Shown in pieces: positions 8,715 to 18,592 of a stretch of DNA of 64,000 bases. Source of the stretch: Methylobacillus flagellatus KT (GTDB taxonomy: Bacteria; Pseudomonadota; Gammaproteobacteria; Burkholderiales; Methylophilaceae); NCBI RefSeq assembly GCF_000013705.1, contig NC_007947.1:682001-746000 (forward strand), given 5' to 3'. The translations under genes and the position numbers were made by a program. Position 1 is the first letter of the stretch, and each line of letters opens with the position of its first letter. A model generated the notes under the pieces. It saw only the letters and a program-made list of their open reading frames with translations. It searched no databases and was not told the DNA's origin.

Positions 8715-8981
8715 TCAAGGATCCTGACGGTATTTCAGGATGAATTCATTTTCCATGAATTCGCATGCTTCGGCGACATATTTCAGCTCGGTGGGGGATA
8801 AGGCGGATTGGGCGTGACGCTTCCAGCAATCTTTTATGGCGGCACGGTCGTTGCGCTGTTCCATGCTTTCAGGGATTACTGGTGTGCCGAAAAGATAGTA
8901 AAGCAGCACTGCGCTGATGAAGACGACAATAAAAAGCCAAAGCCAAGGTTGCGACCTCCATTGCTGAGTGCGGCTGGTCAT
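8715..8981 (-). CDS. small single-pass membrane protein, hypothetical
   Basis: An 88-residue protein. Residues 1-12 are polar (MTSRTQQWRSQP). Residues 13-32 form one hydrophobic helix (WLWLFIVVFISAVLLYYLFG). The remaining roughly 55 residues are charged and contain two Cys (KDCWKRHAQS, VAEACEFMENEF). By the positive-inside rule the C-terminal domain would be periplasmic, where the two Cys could form a disulphide. AAGGAG nine bases before the ATG supports the start. No family recognised. Confidence 0.6.
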   Translation of the reverse strand: MTSRTQQWRSQPWLWLFIVVFISAVLLYYLFGTPVIPESMEQRNDRAAIKDCWKRHAQSALSPTELKYVAEACEFMENEFILKYRQDP

Positions 8982-9188
8982 GGTGTGATGCTCCTTTTTG
9001 CCATCGTGATGGAATTGCTGGTGATCGTATCATGCATTGATTATAGTCCGGTATGGCTGTTTTCAAGCTTTACGCAGAGCTTATTTTCTCCTGGTGTATA
9101 AAGAACCCGCAGGGCATTGATATGTCAGATATCGAAGTCGTTCCAGCATGCTTTCAGAAGAGGTTTATAAGATGAAGAAAATGCCAAC

Positions 9189-10796
9189 ATGATGGCTTTA
9201 TTTATCAGGTGGGTGCACAGGAGGGGCTCTCTACCTATTGGAGTCCGCTGGTTACATCGCACGCTGATGTTGATGCTGGTTGCGCCTCTGTTTGCATGTG
9301 GGCTGCCGCATGTTCGGGACAGCGACAAGCCTTCTTCTGCAGCATTTCCGATCGATGAGGTTGCGGAGACTAAGTTGGGCCAGACCATGCAGCCGCTCAA
9401 GGCTGCCCATCCTGGCGAGTCTGGCATTATGCCGTTACTGGATGCGTATAGCGCTTTTGCAGCTCGGATGTTGTTGACGCATTCCGCAGAAAAAAGCCTG
9501 GATGTCCAATATTACATCTGGCGCAATGACAATACCGGCATCCTGTTCCTCGAAGCATTACGCAAAGCGGCGGAGCGTGGTGTCAGGGTACGCCTGCTGC
9601 TGGACGATAATGGCATCAGGGGGCGCGAAATGGACGCCAGATTGGCCGCGCTCAACAAGCATCCCAATATCGAAATCCGCCTGTTCAACCCTTTTCCTTT
9701 ACGTACATTCAAGTCATTGGGTTTTCTGACAGACTTTTCACGTCTCAACCGGCGCATGCACAACAAATCATTCACGGCCGATAACATGGTGACCATCATT
9801 GGCGGGCGCAATGTCGGGGATGAGTATTTCGGAGCGGCGGATGGTGTGCTGTTCGCAGACCTGGATGTCATGGCAATTGGTACGGTGGTGGATGATACGT
9901 CACGAGATTTTGACCGCTATTGGGCCAGTCCGGCTGCCTATCCATTGCGTCTGCTGATCCCTGACCCTAGCGACCGGGAATTGCAGGCGCTGAGCATGGC
10001 GGCGGAGAAAGCGGAAAAAACCGTCACTGGCCAAGGTTATCTCAAAGCGCTGAAGGAAAGCCAATTCATCCACGATTTCATCAAGGGGTTGCGCGCATTC
10101 GACTGGGCCAAGGTGGAGTTGATCAGTGATAGCCCGGGCAAGATTACTGGTCATGCGGAAAAAGATGAGCTGATGGTCTTCAGTTTGGCTAAGATCCTGC
10201 GCAACCCCAGGGAGAGCGTGGATTTGGTGTCTCCTTATTTCGTGCCTACCCAGACAGGCGTGGATGGTTTTTCCGCGCTGGCTAGACGCGGTATCCATAT
10301 CCGCATCCTGACCAATGCACTCGAGTCCACCGACGTGGCCGCTGTGCATGCGGGCTATGCAAAGTGGCGAAAACCCCTGTTGCAGGCCGGTATCCAATTA
10401 TATGAAATGCGCCGCCAGGTAGCTGAAAACGGCATGGCAAAGTACCTGGGTCCTCTGGGCAGCTCGGGGTCCAGTTTGCATGCCAAGACATTTACCATTG
10501 ATCGTTCACGCGTATTTATCGGGTCATTCAATTTTGACCCGCGCTCAGCCCAGCTGAATACGGAACTGGGATTTATCATCGAAAGTCAAAAATTAGCCCA
10601 ACAGGTAGAGGAGGCATTCAAGGCGGATGTGCCCCAAAGTGCTTATGAAGTCAGGCTGGATGAACATGACCGTTTGTATTGGCTTTTCTACCAAGACGGT
10701 GTCGAGCAGCGATTCGATGTGGATCCGGGTACCAACATGCTGCAACGATTTTTTGTGAAAATATTGTCGGTGTTACCGATCGACTGGTTGTTATAG
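9189..10796 (+). CDS. clsC: cardiolipin synthase ClsC-like phospholipase D family protein
   Basis: A 535-residue phospholipase D superfamily protein with two HKD motifs, HNKSFTADN (about residue 193) and HAKTFTIDR (about residue 430), each followed by the usual GGRN and GSFNFD segments. DVQYYIWRND, LLLDDNGIRG and FLTDFSRLNRRMHNKS match E. coli YmdC/ClsC, which makes cardiolipin from phosphatidylglycerol and phosphatidylethanolamine. Unlike the short E. coli start, this protein has an N-terminal hydrophobic segment ending LFAC (about 34-37), a possible lipobox, so it may be a membrane-anchored lipoprotein. The RBS at 9189 is weak. It appears monocistronic, with a shared-region terminator downstream. 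Confidence 0.85.
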   Translation: MMALFIRWVHRRGSLPIGVRWLHRTLMLMLVAPLFACGLPHVRDSDKPSSAAFPIDEVAETKLGQTMQPLKAAHPGESGIMPLLDAYSAFAARMLLTHSAEKSLDVQYYIWRNDNTGILFLEALRKAAERGVRVRLLLDDNGIRGREMDARLAALNKHPNIEIRLFNPFPLRTFKSLGFLTDFSRLNRRMHNKSFTADNMVTIIGGRNVGDEYFGAADGVLFADLDVMAIGTVVDDTSRDFDRYWASPAAYPLRLLIPDPSDRELQALSMAAEKAEKTVTGQGYLKALKESQFIHDFIKGLRAFDWAKVELISDSPGKITGHAEKDELMVFSLAKILRNPRESVDLVSPYFVPTQTGVDGFSALARRGIHIRILTNALESTDVAAVHAGYAKWRKPLLQAGIQLYEMRRQVAENGMAKYLGPLGSSGSSLHAKTFTIDRSRVFIGSFNFDPRSAQLNTELGFIIESQKLAQQVEEAFKADVPQSAYEVRLDEHDRLYWLFYQDGVEQRFDVDPGTNMLQRFFVKILSVLPIDWLL

Positions 10797-10812
10797 GAAA
10801 CGGGATACGGGC

Positions 10813-10840
10813 CAAATAAAAAGGCGGAACGATGTCCGCC
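10813..10840 (-). terminator. rho-independent terminator (minus strand)
   Basis: Read on the minus strand, GGCGGA-CATCGT-TCCGCC is followed by TTTTTATTT. It lies 20 bases past the stop of the 78-residue coiled-coil gene and just after the end of the convergent clsC-like gene. Confidence 0.8.
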
Positions 10841-10859
10841 CTTGGGAACACTGCTCAGC

Positions 10860-11096
10860 TTATGTCTTCTTGACCAGCGTCATCCCGGTCCTTTTGGCTT
10901 TCAGCAATACTTCAAAAACCTCCAGGGCAGACACCTTATGTGTCTTCACCACTGCGTCAAATGCAGCAATCAGTTCTGGCATGCCTTCACTTTGACGATT
11001 CAGTTCCACCGATTGCTTTTCCAGCGCTTCCAGTTGCTCTGTCAAAGCGGAAATCTTCTGCTTCAATTTTTCTCTTTTTGTATCAATAGATGCCAT
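10860..11096 (-). CDS. short coiled-coil protein, possibly H-NS/MvaT-like oligomerisation module
   Basis: A 78-residue protein. Residues 5-38 form a heptad-like coiled coil (KREKLKQKISALTEQLEALE), followed by a helix and turn (PELIAAFDAVVKTHKVSALE) and a basic end (KAKRTGMTLVKKT). This order, coil then a short helix with an x-K/Y-x-V-S/T-x-x-E/D pattern, is reminiscent of the N-terminal dimerisation part of H-NS/MvaT proteins. No AT-hook or DNA-binding C terminus is present, and the resemblance is weak. A clear terminator follows. The long AT-rich region upstream is consistent with a separately regulated gene. The function is unknown. Confidence 0.6.
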   Translation of the reverse strand: MASIDTKREKLKQKISALTEQLEALEKQSVELNRQSEGMPELIAAFDAVVKTHKVSALEVFEVLLKAKRTGMTLVKKT

Positions 11097-11706
11097 GAGT
11101 TGATCCTATTTGTAATCACGTAAAAAAATAAATCATCGGGATTGATACGTGAAAAAATCAATGTATTAATTATTCTGATTAATTCACTTCAATGCGGCAT
11201 TATATTCAAATTTTCATTAAAAATAAAACATTGAATCTCTCACTGATTGAACGAACATGAGTGTATTTATCTGCATACAATACCTGTCAGTATTGGCAAT
11301 AGACTGGTCAATGATGGGAGCATCGCATGGGTTAATTCCTCGGAAAAAACGAAAAAATGACAGGGAAGAGCACGAGTCATGTTTTCAATTTTTCATGCCA
11401 GGGAGCAGCTGGGAATTTTTAATTCCATCTACCAAGATCAAGATGGATGGAGGCTGAGATAGCGGTTGATGCCAGATTGATATTGCTGGAAATCCGGCAT
11501 GTGTGATTATCACGAATGACAGAAAATCAATGGCAGGCATTGGTGTTTGTACTGTGCGCATGCAAGACGAAATAACGTTCTACAAGGCTCTGTTAATGCC
11601 CTGAGAAAAATGGTGTCGGCCGGGAACTGCTGAGGCTGATCCTTGCTGGCGTGAGACAAGACCATTCACGGAGAAAAGATATATTTCCTGTGTGTCGAAA
11701 GCTCAA
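11097..11706. other. AT-rich intergenic region
   Basis: About 610 bases between two minus-strand genes. The first 200 bases are distinctly AT-rich (for example around 11140-11235) and probably hold the promoter of the coiled-coil gene. A 66-codon open frame on the plus strand (11257-11457) has no RBS and an unnatural composition, and is not supported. I see no clear RNA gene or repeat. Confidence 0.5.
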
Positions 11707-13890
11707 TCACGCTCTTCTTGACAGCGGTTGTCCCAAACCGAATGCATCCGTAAATTGAATGGCAGATAACGGTTTGGAAAAAAAGTATCCTTGCCCTTCC
11801 GAGCAGCCCATCTCGAACAGGGCCGTTTGTTGTGCTGCGGTTTCAATCCCTTCTGCAATGGTGTCCAGGGAGAACGCCCTGGCCATGTCGATGACGGCAT
11901 TGATGACGGCCCGGTCCTGCGGTGAATCGAGTATGCCTTGCACAAACGACCGGTCTATCTTGATGCGGCTCAAGGGGTAATGTTTGAGCAAGCTTAGCGA
12001 TGCGTAGCCTGTACCAAAATCATCGAAGGCGACACCAACGCCAGCTTCACGCAAGCTTCGTAGTGATTCGAGGGCAATTTCATCCTGTTCGAGGACAATA
12101 TTTTCCGTGATTTCCAGCTCGAGCGCCGAGGGTGGCAGTCCATGGCGCTCAAGAGTCGAGATGACGGTTGCGGCAAGGTCATCAACCCGGAACTGTGCCC
12201 CAAACAGGTTGACTCCCATGCGGAAGTCCGTCATGCCTTGTCGCCTCCAGTGCGCGGCTTGGGCGCAAGCTTCATCCAGTACCCAGTTTCCTATTGTTGC
12301 AGCCAGGGGGCCATTTTCCAATGCAGGCAGGAAAGCCGCGGGCGACAGCAGGCCGCGTTCAGGATGTCGCCAGCGGATCAGCGCTTCTGCGCCAACCAGT
12401 GCGCCGTCGGATAGCCTGATTTGCGGTTGATAGAAGAGGACAAATTCGCCATTGTGGACTGCCCGGTGCAGCTCCAGGCCGTAAAGATGGCGCGCTACTG
12501 CTTCCATTCTCAGCGCAGGTGTGAATACGTGGGATTGCGCGCCGCCCAGCCGCTTGGCATGAAACAACGCCAAATCTGCATTGCCGATCAATGTCAGCGC
12601 TTCCTGGGCATGCTGGGGCGAAATTGCTACGCCACAGCTTGCCGTGATGCGAATTTCGTGATGGTCGATCAAAATGGCGTGGGCCAATCCTTTAACCAAG
12701 GATTGCGCTATTGACTGCGCTTTCTCGGGCTGATCGATCTGGTGTAGCACGACGGCGAACTCATCGCCGCCAATCCGGGCTGCCAACCCGGAAGCCCCGA
12801 TTCCATCCTCGAGCCTGCGGCCTATTTCACAGAGAATGCTGTCCCCGACTGCGTGTCCCAATGTGTCATTCACATCCTTGAATCCGTCGAGATCAAGCAT
12901 CAAGACGGCCATGGGCTCGGCTGAGACCAAGGCGCGTTCGACCTCGCGATAAAAACGGCCCCGATTGGCCATGCCGGTCAGCAGGTCGGTGGTGGCGAGG
13001 CGGTGCAGCTCTTTTTCTTCACGTTTTTTTGCGGTGATGTCTTGCAGGTGAGCATTGAAAATGAGCTGACCATGCTCATGCCAGCAAAACAGGGAAAGTC
13101 CCAGCTCAAACTCGCTCCCGTCCTTGCGGATGCCGTATGCAGCTTCCGGCATGCATATGCCGTCGAAAGTACCGGCTTCCACTGCCTGTTCGACCAACCG
13201 GTGAAATGTCGGTCGTTCCCGCTCCGGGATCAATTGGTCGACCAGCAGGCCTTCGCCTTCCTCTACTGCATAACCATGCAATGCGGCTGCAGCCTGGTTC
13301 CAGGAGACAATCCTGCGATGGATGTCAAACCAGACCATAGCGGTAGGAGAGTTGCGCGCAACCTCTTCAAACGGCCGACGCGACTGCTCAGTTGAGATTT
13401 CCAGCCGGCGCAACTCGAGTCGGTCGACCGCCATCTTGGCAAGCTCCCGCAGGCGTTCGCAATCTTCCTCGGAAAACTCCCTGGGCTGACTGTCTATCAC
13501 ACACAATGCCCCTAGGGCATGACCATCAGGTGATATCAATGGAATGCCTGCATAGAAACTCAGATTGGCTGGCCCCATGACCAATGGGTTGTCGTGAAAT
13601 CGCTCATCAAGATGGGAGTCGGGGACTACCATGACATTGGTCTGGTTGATGGCATGGGCGCAGAAAGACACGTCCCGCCGCATATCCACATCGCCGGCTC
13701 CTATGCTGGCGGCAAAAAACACGTGATCACTACCGATCATATTGATGGCTGCCACAGGCATGTCAAACATACGGGCGGCGATCTTCACGACCGGCTCAAG
13801 GGCAGGAAGCGGCCGGGTCGGATCTAGCCCATATGCGGCCAATGCCTGCAAGCGTTCAGTTTCGTCTGGAGGAATCGAAGGGCATTTCAT
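11707..13890 (-). CDS. GAF-PAS-GGDEF-EAL cyclic-di-GMP signalling protein
   Basis: A 727-residue cytosolic protein. The domains are GAF (about 20-165, including DVSFCAHAI and SFYAGIPLISPDGHALG), PAS (about 170-290), GGDEF (about 300-465, signature RIGGDEFAVVL) and EAL (about 475-720, with VGAEALIRWRHPERG, LEITENIVL, DDFGTGYASLSLLKHYP and AEGIE). The diguanylate cyclase signature is intact and the phosphodiesterase metal and catalytic residues are all visible, so both activities are possible. I see no RxxD inhibitory site just before GGDEF. The GAF type (often found with the text PDGHALGALCVID) is common in soluble redox or ligand sensors. It is monocistronic. Which activity dominates cannot be read from sequence. 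Confidence 0.9.
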   Translation of the reverse strand: MKCPSIPPDETERLQALAAYGLDPTRPLPALEPVVKIAARMFDMPVAAINMIGSDHVFFAASIGAGDVDMRRDVSFCAHAINQTNVMVVPDSHLDERFHDNPLVMGPANLSFYAGIPLISPDGHALGALCVIDSQPREFSEEDCERLRELAKMAVDRLELRRLEISTEQSRRPFEEVARNSPTAMVWFDIHRRIVSWNQAAAALHGYAVEEGEGLLVDQLIPERERPTFHRLVEQAVEAGTFDGICMPEAAYGIRKDGSEFELGLSLFCWHEHGQLIFNAHLQDITAKKREEKELHRLATTDLLTGMANRGRFYREVERALVSAEPMAVLMLDLDGFKDVNDTLGHAVGDSILCEIGRRLEDGIGASGLAARIGGDEFAVVLHQIDQPEKAQSIAQSLVKGLAHAILIDHHEIRITASCGVAISPQHAQEALTLIGNADLALFHAKRLGGAQSHVFTPALRMEAVARHLYGLELHRAVHNGEFVLFYQPQIRLSDGALVGAEALIRWRHPERGLLSPAAFLPALENGPLAATIGNWVLDEACAQAAHWRRQGMTDFRMGVNLFGAQFRVDDLAATVISTLERHGLPPSALELEITENIVLEQDEIALESLRSLREAGVGVAFDDFGTGYASLSLLKHYPLSRIKIDRSFVQGILDSPQDRAVINAVIDMARAFSLDTIAEGIETAAQQTALFEMGCSEGQGYFFSKPLSAIQFTDAFGLGQPLSRRA

Positions 13891-14137
13891 CAGGAGTTTC
13901 CTATCAGCAGAATACAGTGTTGGGACTGTGGGTGACAGATTGAATTGTGAAGCGATATCCCATCATATTGAAACTTAACATAGGTTTGCATGCTGAGTGA
14001 CTGACATCCTTGGATGCCATCCATCCGGCCCACAGTATGTCTCGACTGGCCTCGGCTGTACTTATGGTACGCAGCAGGCAAGGTAGGCGCTATGTGATTT
14101 CTCATTCGCAACGCCTATCCGGTCAAGGGGGAATGTC

Positions 14138-14389
14138 CTAAAGATCTTGCAATGACCGCTTCAAATAGCTCGAGTTCTCGATTTGGTCGATGGCGCGATG
14201 AAGCTCAAGCATTAGTGCCATTGCCTGATCTATAGTGAATGCATAGTGTGGGCCCGTGGCAGCGTTTTCTGGATGTTGTCCCAATGCGTTCAGATAAACC
14301 GGAGAAAACAGAATGAGCTTGTTTTCAGGGACAGGGGTAGTGGTGAATGTGACAATGGGAAATAAAGGCACTGGATTTTCCTGGGTCAT
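14138..14389 (-). CDS. small hypothetical protein
   Basis: An 83-residue soluble protein, beginning MTQENPVPLFPIVTFTTTPV and ending LKRSLQDL. The C-terminal half looks helical (TIDQAMALMLELHRAIDQIE). AAGGA six bases before the ATG supports the start. It lies on the same strand as, and about 150 bases after, the hybrid kinase gene, and before the GAF-GGDEF-EAL gene. No family recognised. Confidence 0.5.
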   Translation of the reverse strand: MTQENPVPLFPIVTFTTTPVPENKLILFSPVYLNALGQHPENAATGPHYAFTIDQAMALMLELHRAIDQIENSSYLKRSLQDL

Positions 14390-14542
14390 ACATTTTCCTT
14401 TTCGTATCCCGTTTGAGCTCAGGTTGAAGGTTCGAGCTGGTTATTGGGGAGAGGTTCCAGAATGCTTGGCCAGCAGAAAATACTGCTCGTGGGCAAACCA
14501 TAGGAAAGCCATTCCCGGCTTGACTGCGCCGGGATATGGCCT

Positions 14543-16654
14543 TCAGCCGCTGTGCCGGTGCAGTTGCTTTCTCAGTGCGGCATGGATGGCGGCCACGGAG
14601 ACAGGCTTGGATACGACATCATCGAAGCCGGCAGAATACAGTTTCTCGCAGTTTCCCTGGAGGTTGATGCCAGTCACGGCAATGAGCGGCGTTGTCACTG
14701 TCTTTTCATTTGCTCGCAACCTCCTTGCCAATTGGAAGCCATCCAGATCGGGCATGTCGATATCCGAGAGGATAAGGTCGTAACTATATTCGGCTGTATC
14801 GATCATCTCTAGACCGCTCTTCCCGCCTAGTGCCACGTCTACCTGATAACCCTCCAACGTGAGTAGATGCGATAGCAAGTCGGCAGAGTCCTGATTGTCC
14901 TCAATCAGCAGCAAGCGAACGGAGTGATTCAGTGTAGACGGATCTTGACTGGCCTCTGCGGGGACTGTACGGCTCAGCGGCAAAAAGACGCGAAAATTTG
15001 CGCCTGTGCCTTTGCCGCGGGAACAGGCTTCCACTTTGCCTTGATGCAACTCCACAATCTGCTTGACCAGGGCCAACCCGATGCCCAGGCCGCCCTTGAT
15101 GCGCGACGAGGAGGAGTCTTCCTGCACGAACATGTCGAATACATGTGGCAAGACTTCGGCAGCAATGCCTTGTCCAGTATCCGACACTTCGAGTATCGCC
15201 CAGTCATCCCGCGATGATAGGGAAACATGGATGGCGCCGCCTGAAGGAGTGAATTTCAGTGCATTGGAAAGCAGGTTCCATATGACCTGTTCAATGCGTG
15301 CCGCATCGGCGTGGATGAGGAGGTTGGGCTGCAACGCATGGCTGAGCGCAATGCCATTGTGCTGCGCTTCGTCCTGGAAAGAGGTGATCAATCTCCTGAC
15401 CAGGGGTTCAAAGTGCAGGCTATGACATTGCAGCGCGAGTTTGCCGGTATTGATGCGGGAAAGATCCAGCAGGTCATCAACCACGATTGCCAGATTTTTC
15501 ACTGTCCGGCTCAAGGTTTCCGCCGTGCGTTGGATGATGGGCTGGGTTTGGGCCTCGGGGATACGTGCCAGCAATTCAGCGTTGAGCAGAATCAGGTTCA
15601 ACGGGTTGCGCAGCTCGTGCGAAACCACGGCGAGAAAATCATCTTTTGCCTTGTTGGCCTTGAGCAGGGCCTGCTCAGCGGCGATGCGCGAGGAAATGTC
15701 CTTGAATAATACGCAGACGGTATGTTCTTCTGGATCGTCAATGCGAAATCCATAGACTTCATAAAAGCGCTTCAATGCTTCCGCCTTGTGCTCAAAACGC
15801 TCAGGTATACTAGTCCTGTCGATGCGGGCATAGGTATCAAACCAGAATTGCTCATGATGTGGTGCCAGCTCGCGCATGCCTTTCCCAATGACATTGGCGA
15901 GCCCGGTCTGGCTGGCAAAGGCAGCGTTGGCATGCAGGAAGATGTAGTCGATCGGCTTGCCGTCGCGATCATAGACCATCCGGATGATGCACATGCCCTG
16001 GTCTATGGAATCAAAAATTTGCTGCGAGCGCATCTCGGTAAGGCAAAGCGCATGTTCTGCACGTGCCCGCTCCACTGTTTCCCAGGTGCGCTCAGCGACC
16101 TTCTGCAGCAGAAGCGCATCCCGTCGGGACCAGCGCCGAGGCGTGGTGGCATTCACCGAGAGCACGGCCATGAGCGTGGACTGCTTGATCAATGGCACGG
16201 CAATATAGCTCTGAACACCCACCGAAGCATAAGCCTGCCGCTCTTCCGCGTTGAGCGATGCTTCCTGCTGGATATTCTGCATGATGAGTGTTTCGCCCAT
16301 GTGCAGGCGGCCCATCAGATCTTTGCCAAATTGATCCAATTCGAACTTGCCATGGATTTCCGCAATGCCGGGGGTCTGGTATGACACATTGATCATTGCG
16401 TCGCCGACGGCGCTGATTTCGGAGTAAATGGCCCGCTCGGCCGACATCGCCTCACAAAGCATCTTGCAGACGCAGCGCTTGATTTCTTCAGTGTTGACGA
16501 GGGGGCGAATGGTGCTGCTGAGCTTAAGCAAGAACTGATACTCATCCTCTCCCATGGAACTGGGGGTGGCGTCATGCATGGTCGGCGCTTTCAAGGGCAA
16601 GCTTTCCTCTCTGCATCTGGGGGGGGCTGGATACGAGTCAAGATTGACCGACAT
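14543..16654 (-). CDS. GAF-PAS hybrid histidine kinase with C-terminal receiver
   Basis: About 703 residues and no membrane segments, so a cytosolic hybrid kinase. The domains are GAF (about 50-195), PAS (about 205-325, HANAAFASQTGLANVIGKG), HisKA with FLAVVSHELRNPLNLILL, HATPase_c with WNLLSNALKFTPSGG, DTGQGI and GGLGIGLALVKQI, then a receiver (about 580-695) with LLLIEDNQDSADLL, phospho-acceptor Asp in LILSDIDMPD and the late SKPVS lysine. No DNA-binding output is attached, so phosphate must go to another protein or the receiver acts as a brake. The start is uncertain: ATG 16654 or 16579, neither with a convincing RBS. The neighbouring cyclic-di-GMP protein shares the GAF-PAS layout, suggesting related sensing. 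Confidence 0.85.
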   Translation of the reverse strand: MSVNLDSYPAPPRCREESLPLKAPTMHDATPSSMGEDEYQFLLKLSSTIRPLVNTEEIKRCVCKMLCEAMSAERAIYSEISAVGDAMINVSYQTPGIAEIHGKFELDQFGKDLMGRLHMGETLIMQNIQQEASLNAEERQAYASVGVQSYIAVPLIKQSTLMAVLSVNATTPRRWSRRDALLLQKVAERTWETVERARAEHALCLTEMRSQQIFDSIDQGMCIIRMVYDRDGKPIDYIFLHANAAFASQTGLANVIGKGMRELAPHHEQFWFDTYARIDRTSIPERFEHKAEALKRFYEVYGFRIDDPEEHTVCVLFKDISSRIAAEQALLKANKAKDDFLAVVSHELRNPLNLILLNAELLARIPEAQTQPIIQRTAETLSRTVKNLAIVVDDLLDLSRINTGKLALQCHSLHFEPLVRRLITSFQDEAQHNGIALSHALQPNLLIHADAARIEQVIWNLLSNALKFTPSGGAIHVSLSSRDDWAILEVSDTGQGIAAEVLPHVFDMFVQEDSSSSRIKGGLGIGLALVKQIVELHQGKVEACSRGKGTGANFRVFLPLSRTVPAEASQDPSTLNHSVRLLLIEDNQDSADLLSHLLTLEGYQVDVALGGKSGLEMIDTAEYSYDLILSDIDMPDLDGFQLARRLRANEKTVTTPLIAVTGINLQGNCEKLYSAGFDDVVSKPVSVAAIHAALRKQLHRHSG

Positions 16655-16693
16655 CAATCGTGTGCATTATGCCATGGCTGGACAAAAAGAGAG

Positions 16694-16960
16694 TCAGCGT
16701 TTCTGCCAGTCGTATTGTTTGAGCTGCCGCTGGAAATTGTCGTCGGAGTCGGGTGGGTCGCTGGAAATTGAACGCTGGCGGGCATTCCCCGGATGCTCAT
16801 ACTGGCCGCCAAAAGTTTCACGGTGCCCACTGCGTTCATATTGCCGGAGTGCTTCGACCTGCTGGCGTTGCCGGGTTTCTTCTTCTGCCGCCTCATATTT
16901 GCCCTCTGCATGAACAAGCGTTGCCATCAGTAGAAGAAAACCTTCGAGAAAAAATTTCAT
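16694..16960 (-). CDS. small exported hypothetical protein
   Basis: An 88-residue protein. Residues 1-18 form a signal peptide (MKFFLEGFLLLMATLVHA, cleavage before EGKYEA). The mature part is very polar, rich in Gln, Arg, Glu and Ser (EEETRQRQQVEALRQYERSG), probably disordered or helical. A strong RBS, AGGAGG, lies 10 bases before the ATG. It is upstream of the hybrid kinase on the same strand, with about 40 bases between, so co-transcription is possible. A periplasmic location is inferred. No family recognised. Confidence 0.6.
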   Translation of the reverse strand: MKFFLEGFLLLMATLVHAEGKYEAAEEETRQRQQVEALRQYERSGHRETFGGQYEHPGNARQRSISSDPPDSDDNFQRQLKQYDWQKR

Positions 16961-17392
16961 GCAAGTCGCGCCTCCTGTAAGACAGACTCGGCAATCCCGT
17001 GAAAGTTGCCCCAGGACGGTACGCGCTTCGGGATCACTTTCTCAGCCTGAACTTTGTCCTTTGTAAGTTTCTGAAGATTTGCTCACTATTTCGAAAATGG
17101 CCTGGCAATGCTGAGGCAATGATCTGTTAATCCGCCGATACCAGGAAGATTTCAATCATCGCTCGGGATGCTCCAGAAGGCATTGCGCAGCATGACCATC
17201 TGGCAGGGTTGAATTTGATTGTCGCCAAACTGGATTGCTTTGTGTTGCATCATCAGCTGCTGATGATCAGCCTCATGTAGGGGAGGCTTCCAGCTCCGTC
17301 ACCCATTGATCCCATACTGCTGGTTCTGGTGTGATGAGTTCAGGCGTGACATGGATTGCACCACTACCCCATGATGTAGGGCGAAGTCCCAC
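16961..17392. other. intergenic region without a supported gene
   Basis: About 430 bases between the exported small protein and the broken monooxygenase gene. No open frame with a credible RBS was found. A short inverted motif around 17250-17270 (CATCAGCTGCTGATG) is visible but has no terminator-like T-run. Confidence 0.5.
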
Positions 17393-18589
17393 TCAGCTTG
17401 ATGCGTGATATTGATAATCGGGCAAGTCGACCTTATCGGCGGCAGGCATCGCCACCTTCGTCAGCACCTTCTGGATCCCGGGTTTCGACACGAACCTGAG
17501 CGCGGATCTCTGAAATGAGACACCCAGACGACTGTGCGGATGCATTAGCCGCGGTCCGAACTTCGGGACATTCTGCCCCTTCTCGACGAAGGGGCGCATG
17601 ATGTTTTCATAGCACTTAAATGCCTGTGCAATGTCGTGTGTCTTCGATAGTTCGCCAGCGAGCACATAGGCCCCGACGATCGCGAGGGTGGTGCCGATGC
17701 CGCTGAGCGGCGTTGCGCACCATGCCGCATCGCCTGTCAGCGCGATCCGGCCCTTGTGCCATCGTTTCATTCTCACCTGCCGCAGCAGGTCGAAATAGAG
17801 GTCTGTCGCGTCTTCGAGCCCATCAAGCACCCGCGGCGCCTCCCAGCCTGCATCGGCGAATCGTTCTTTGAGCCACCTTTTCTGTTCCTGTGCTGACTCC
17901 GGCGCTTCGCGAATGGGGGCTTGCAGCGTCAGGACGGCGCGCGTCGTGCCTTTGTTGTCTGGGCGCAGGAAGATGCTCCTGCCTCCGGGTGCGTTGTACC
18001 AGCGGGCGTCGGTGCTGTCCCCCGGCCCCTTGGGGATCGTGAAATAACCCATCGTGACGTCCATCCAACGCGGCTAGTTCTCGCCCTTGAAGATCAATTC
18101 GCGTGTCAACGATCCTACCCCTTCGGCAACCAGTACGAGATCATATTCCTCGCTCCTGCCGCTCTCGAAGCGCACGTGCGCAGCATGAACATCATCTTCA
18201 ATCGCAGCGATGGCGTCGCCGAAACGATAGTCAACGCGTTCGTGAACGCTCTCGTACAGCACCCTGGCCAGCTCGCCACGCAGGACTTCCAGCTCGGCCG
18301 TAGGGCCGTCTGCCCCCAGTTTACTCAGTTCGAACTTGGCGATGACCTTGCCGTGCTCATCGACGAAGGTCCAGGCGGTTTCTCCGGTTCCATGGGCAGC
18401 GACCTTCTCTTCCAGCTCCATGCGTCGTAATACGCTTCGCGCCACACCGCGCACGTCAATGCTCTGACCACCGTCGCGGAACTCCGCTGCCTTTTCGACG
18501 ACCGTAACGTCGAATCCACCCCTGAGCAGCCACCATGCAAGCGTGTTCGCTGCGACGCTACCACCGGTAACAAGAACTCGTTTCGCCAT
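17393..18589 (-). pseudogene. FAD-dependent monooxygenase gene interrupted by one in-frame TAG
   Basis: Two open segments in the same frame (18589 to 18074 and on to 17393) together encode one flavin monooxygenase of about 398 codons. The first half has the FAD-binding Rossmann start (RVLVTGGSVAANTLAWWLL, then VTVVEKA). The second has FTIPKG, the GDAAWCATPLSGIGTTLA FAD-contact motif and a normal C terminus. The only break is a TAG at 18076-18074, between KGEN and PRWMD, where relatives read through a sense codon. The frame is otherwise clean, which suggests a recent nonsense mutation, amber suppression or a sequencing error. The usual third Gly of the first motif also reads Ala (VAAN). Start ATG 18589 follows GGAGG by 6 bases. 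Confidence 0.8.
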
Positions 18590-18592
18590 CAC

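Noticed and set aside
11257..11457. 66-codon open frame in the AT-rich region
   Set aside because: No RBS, random-looking translation, and no neighbour relationship.
16654..16917. Alternative frame over the exported 88-residue gene
   Set aside because: The other frame has a clear signal peptide and AGGAGG; this one has neither.
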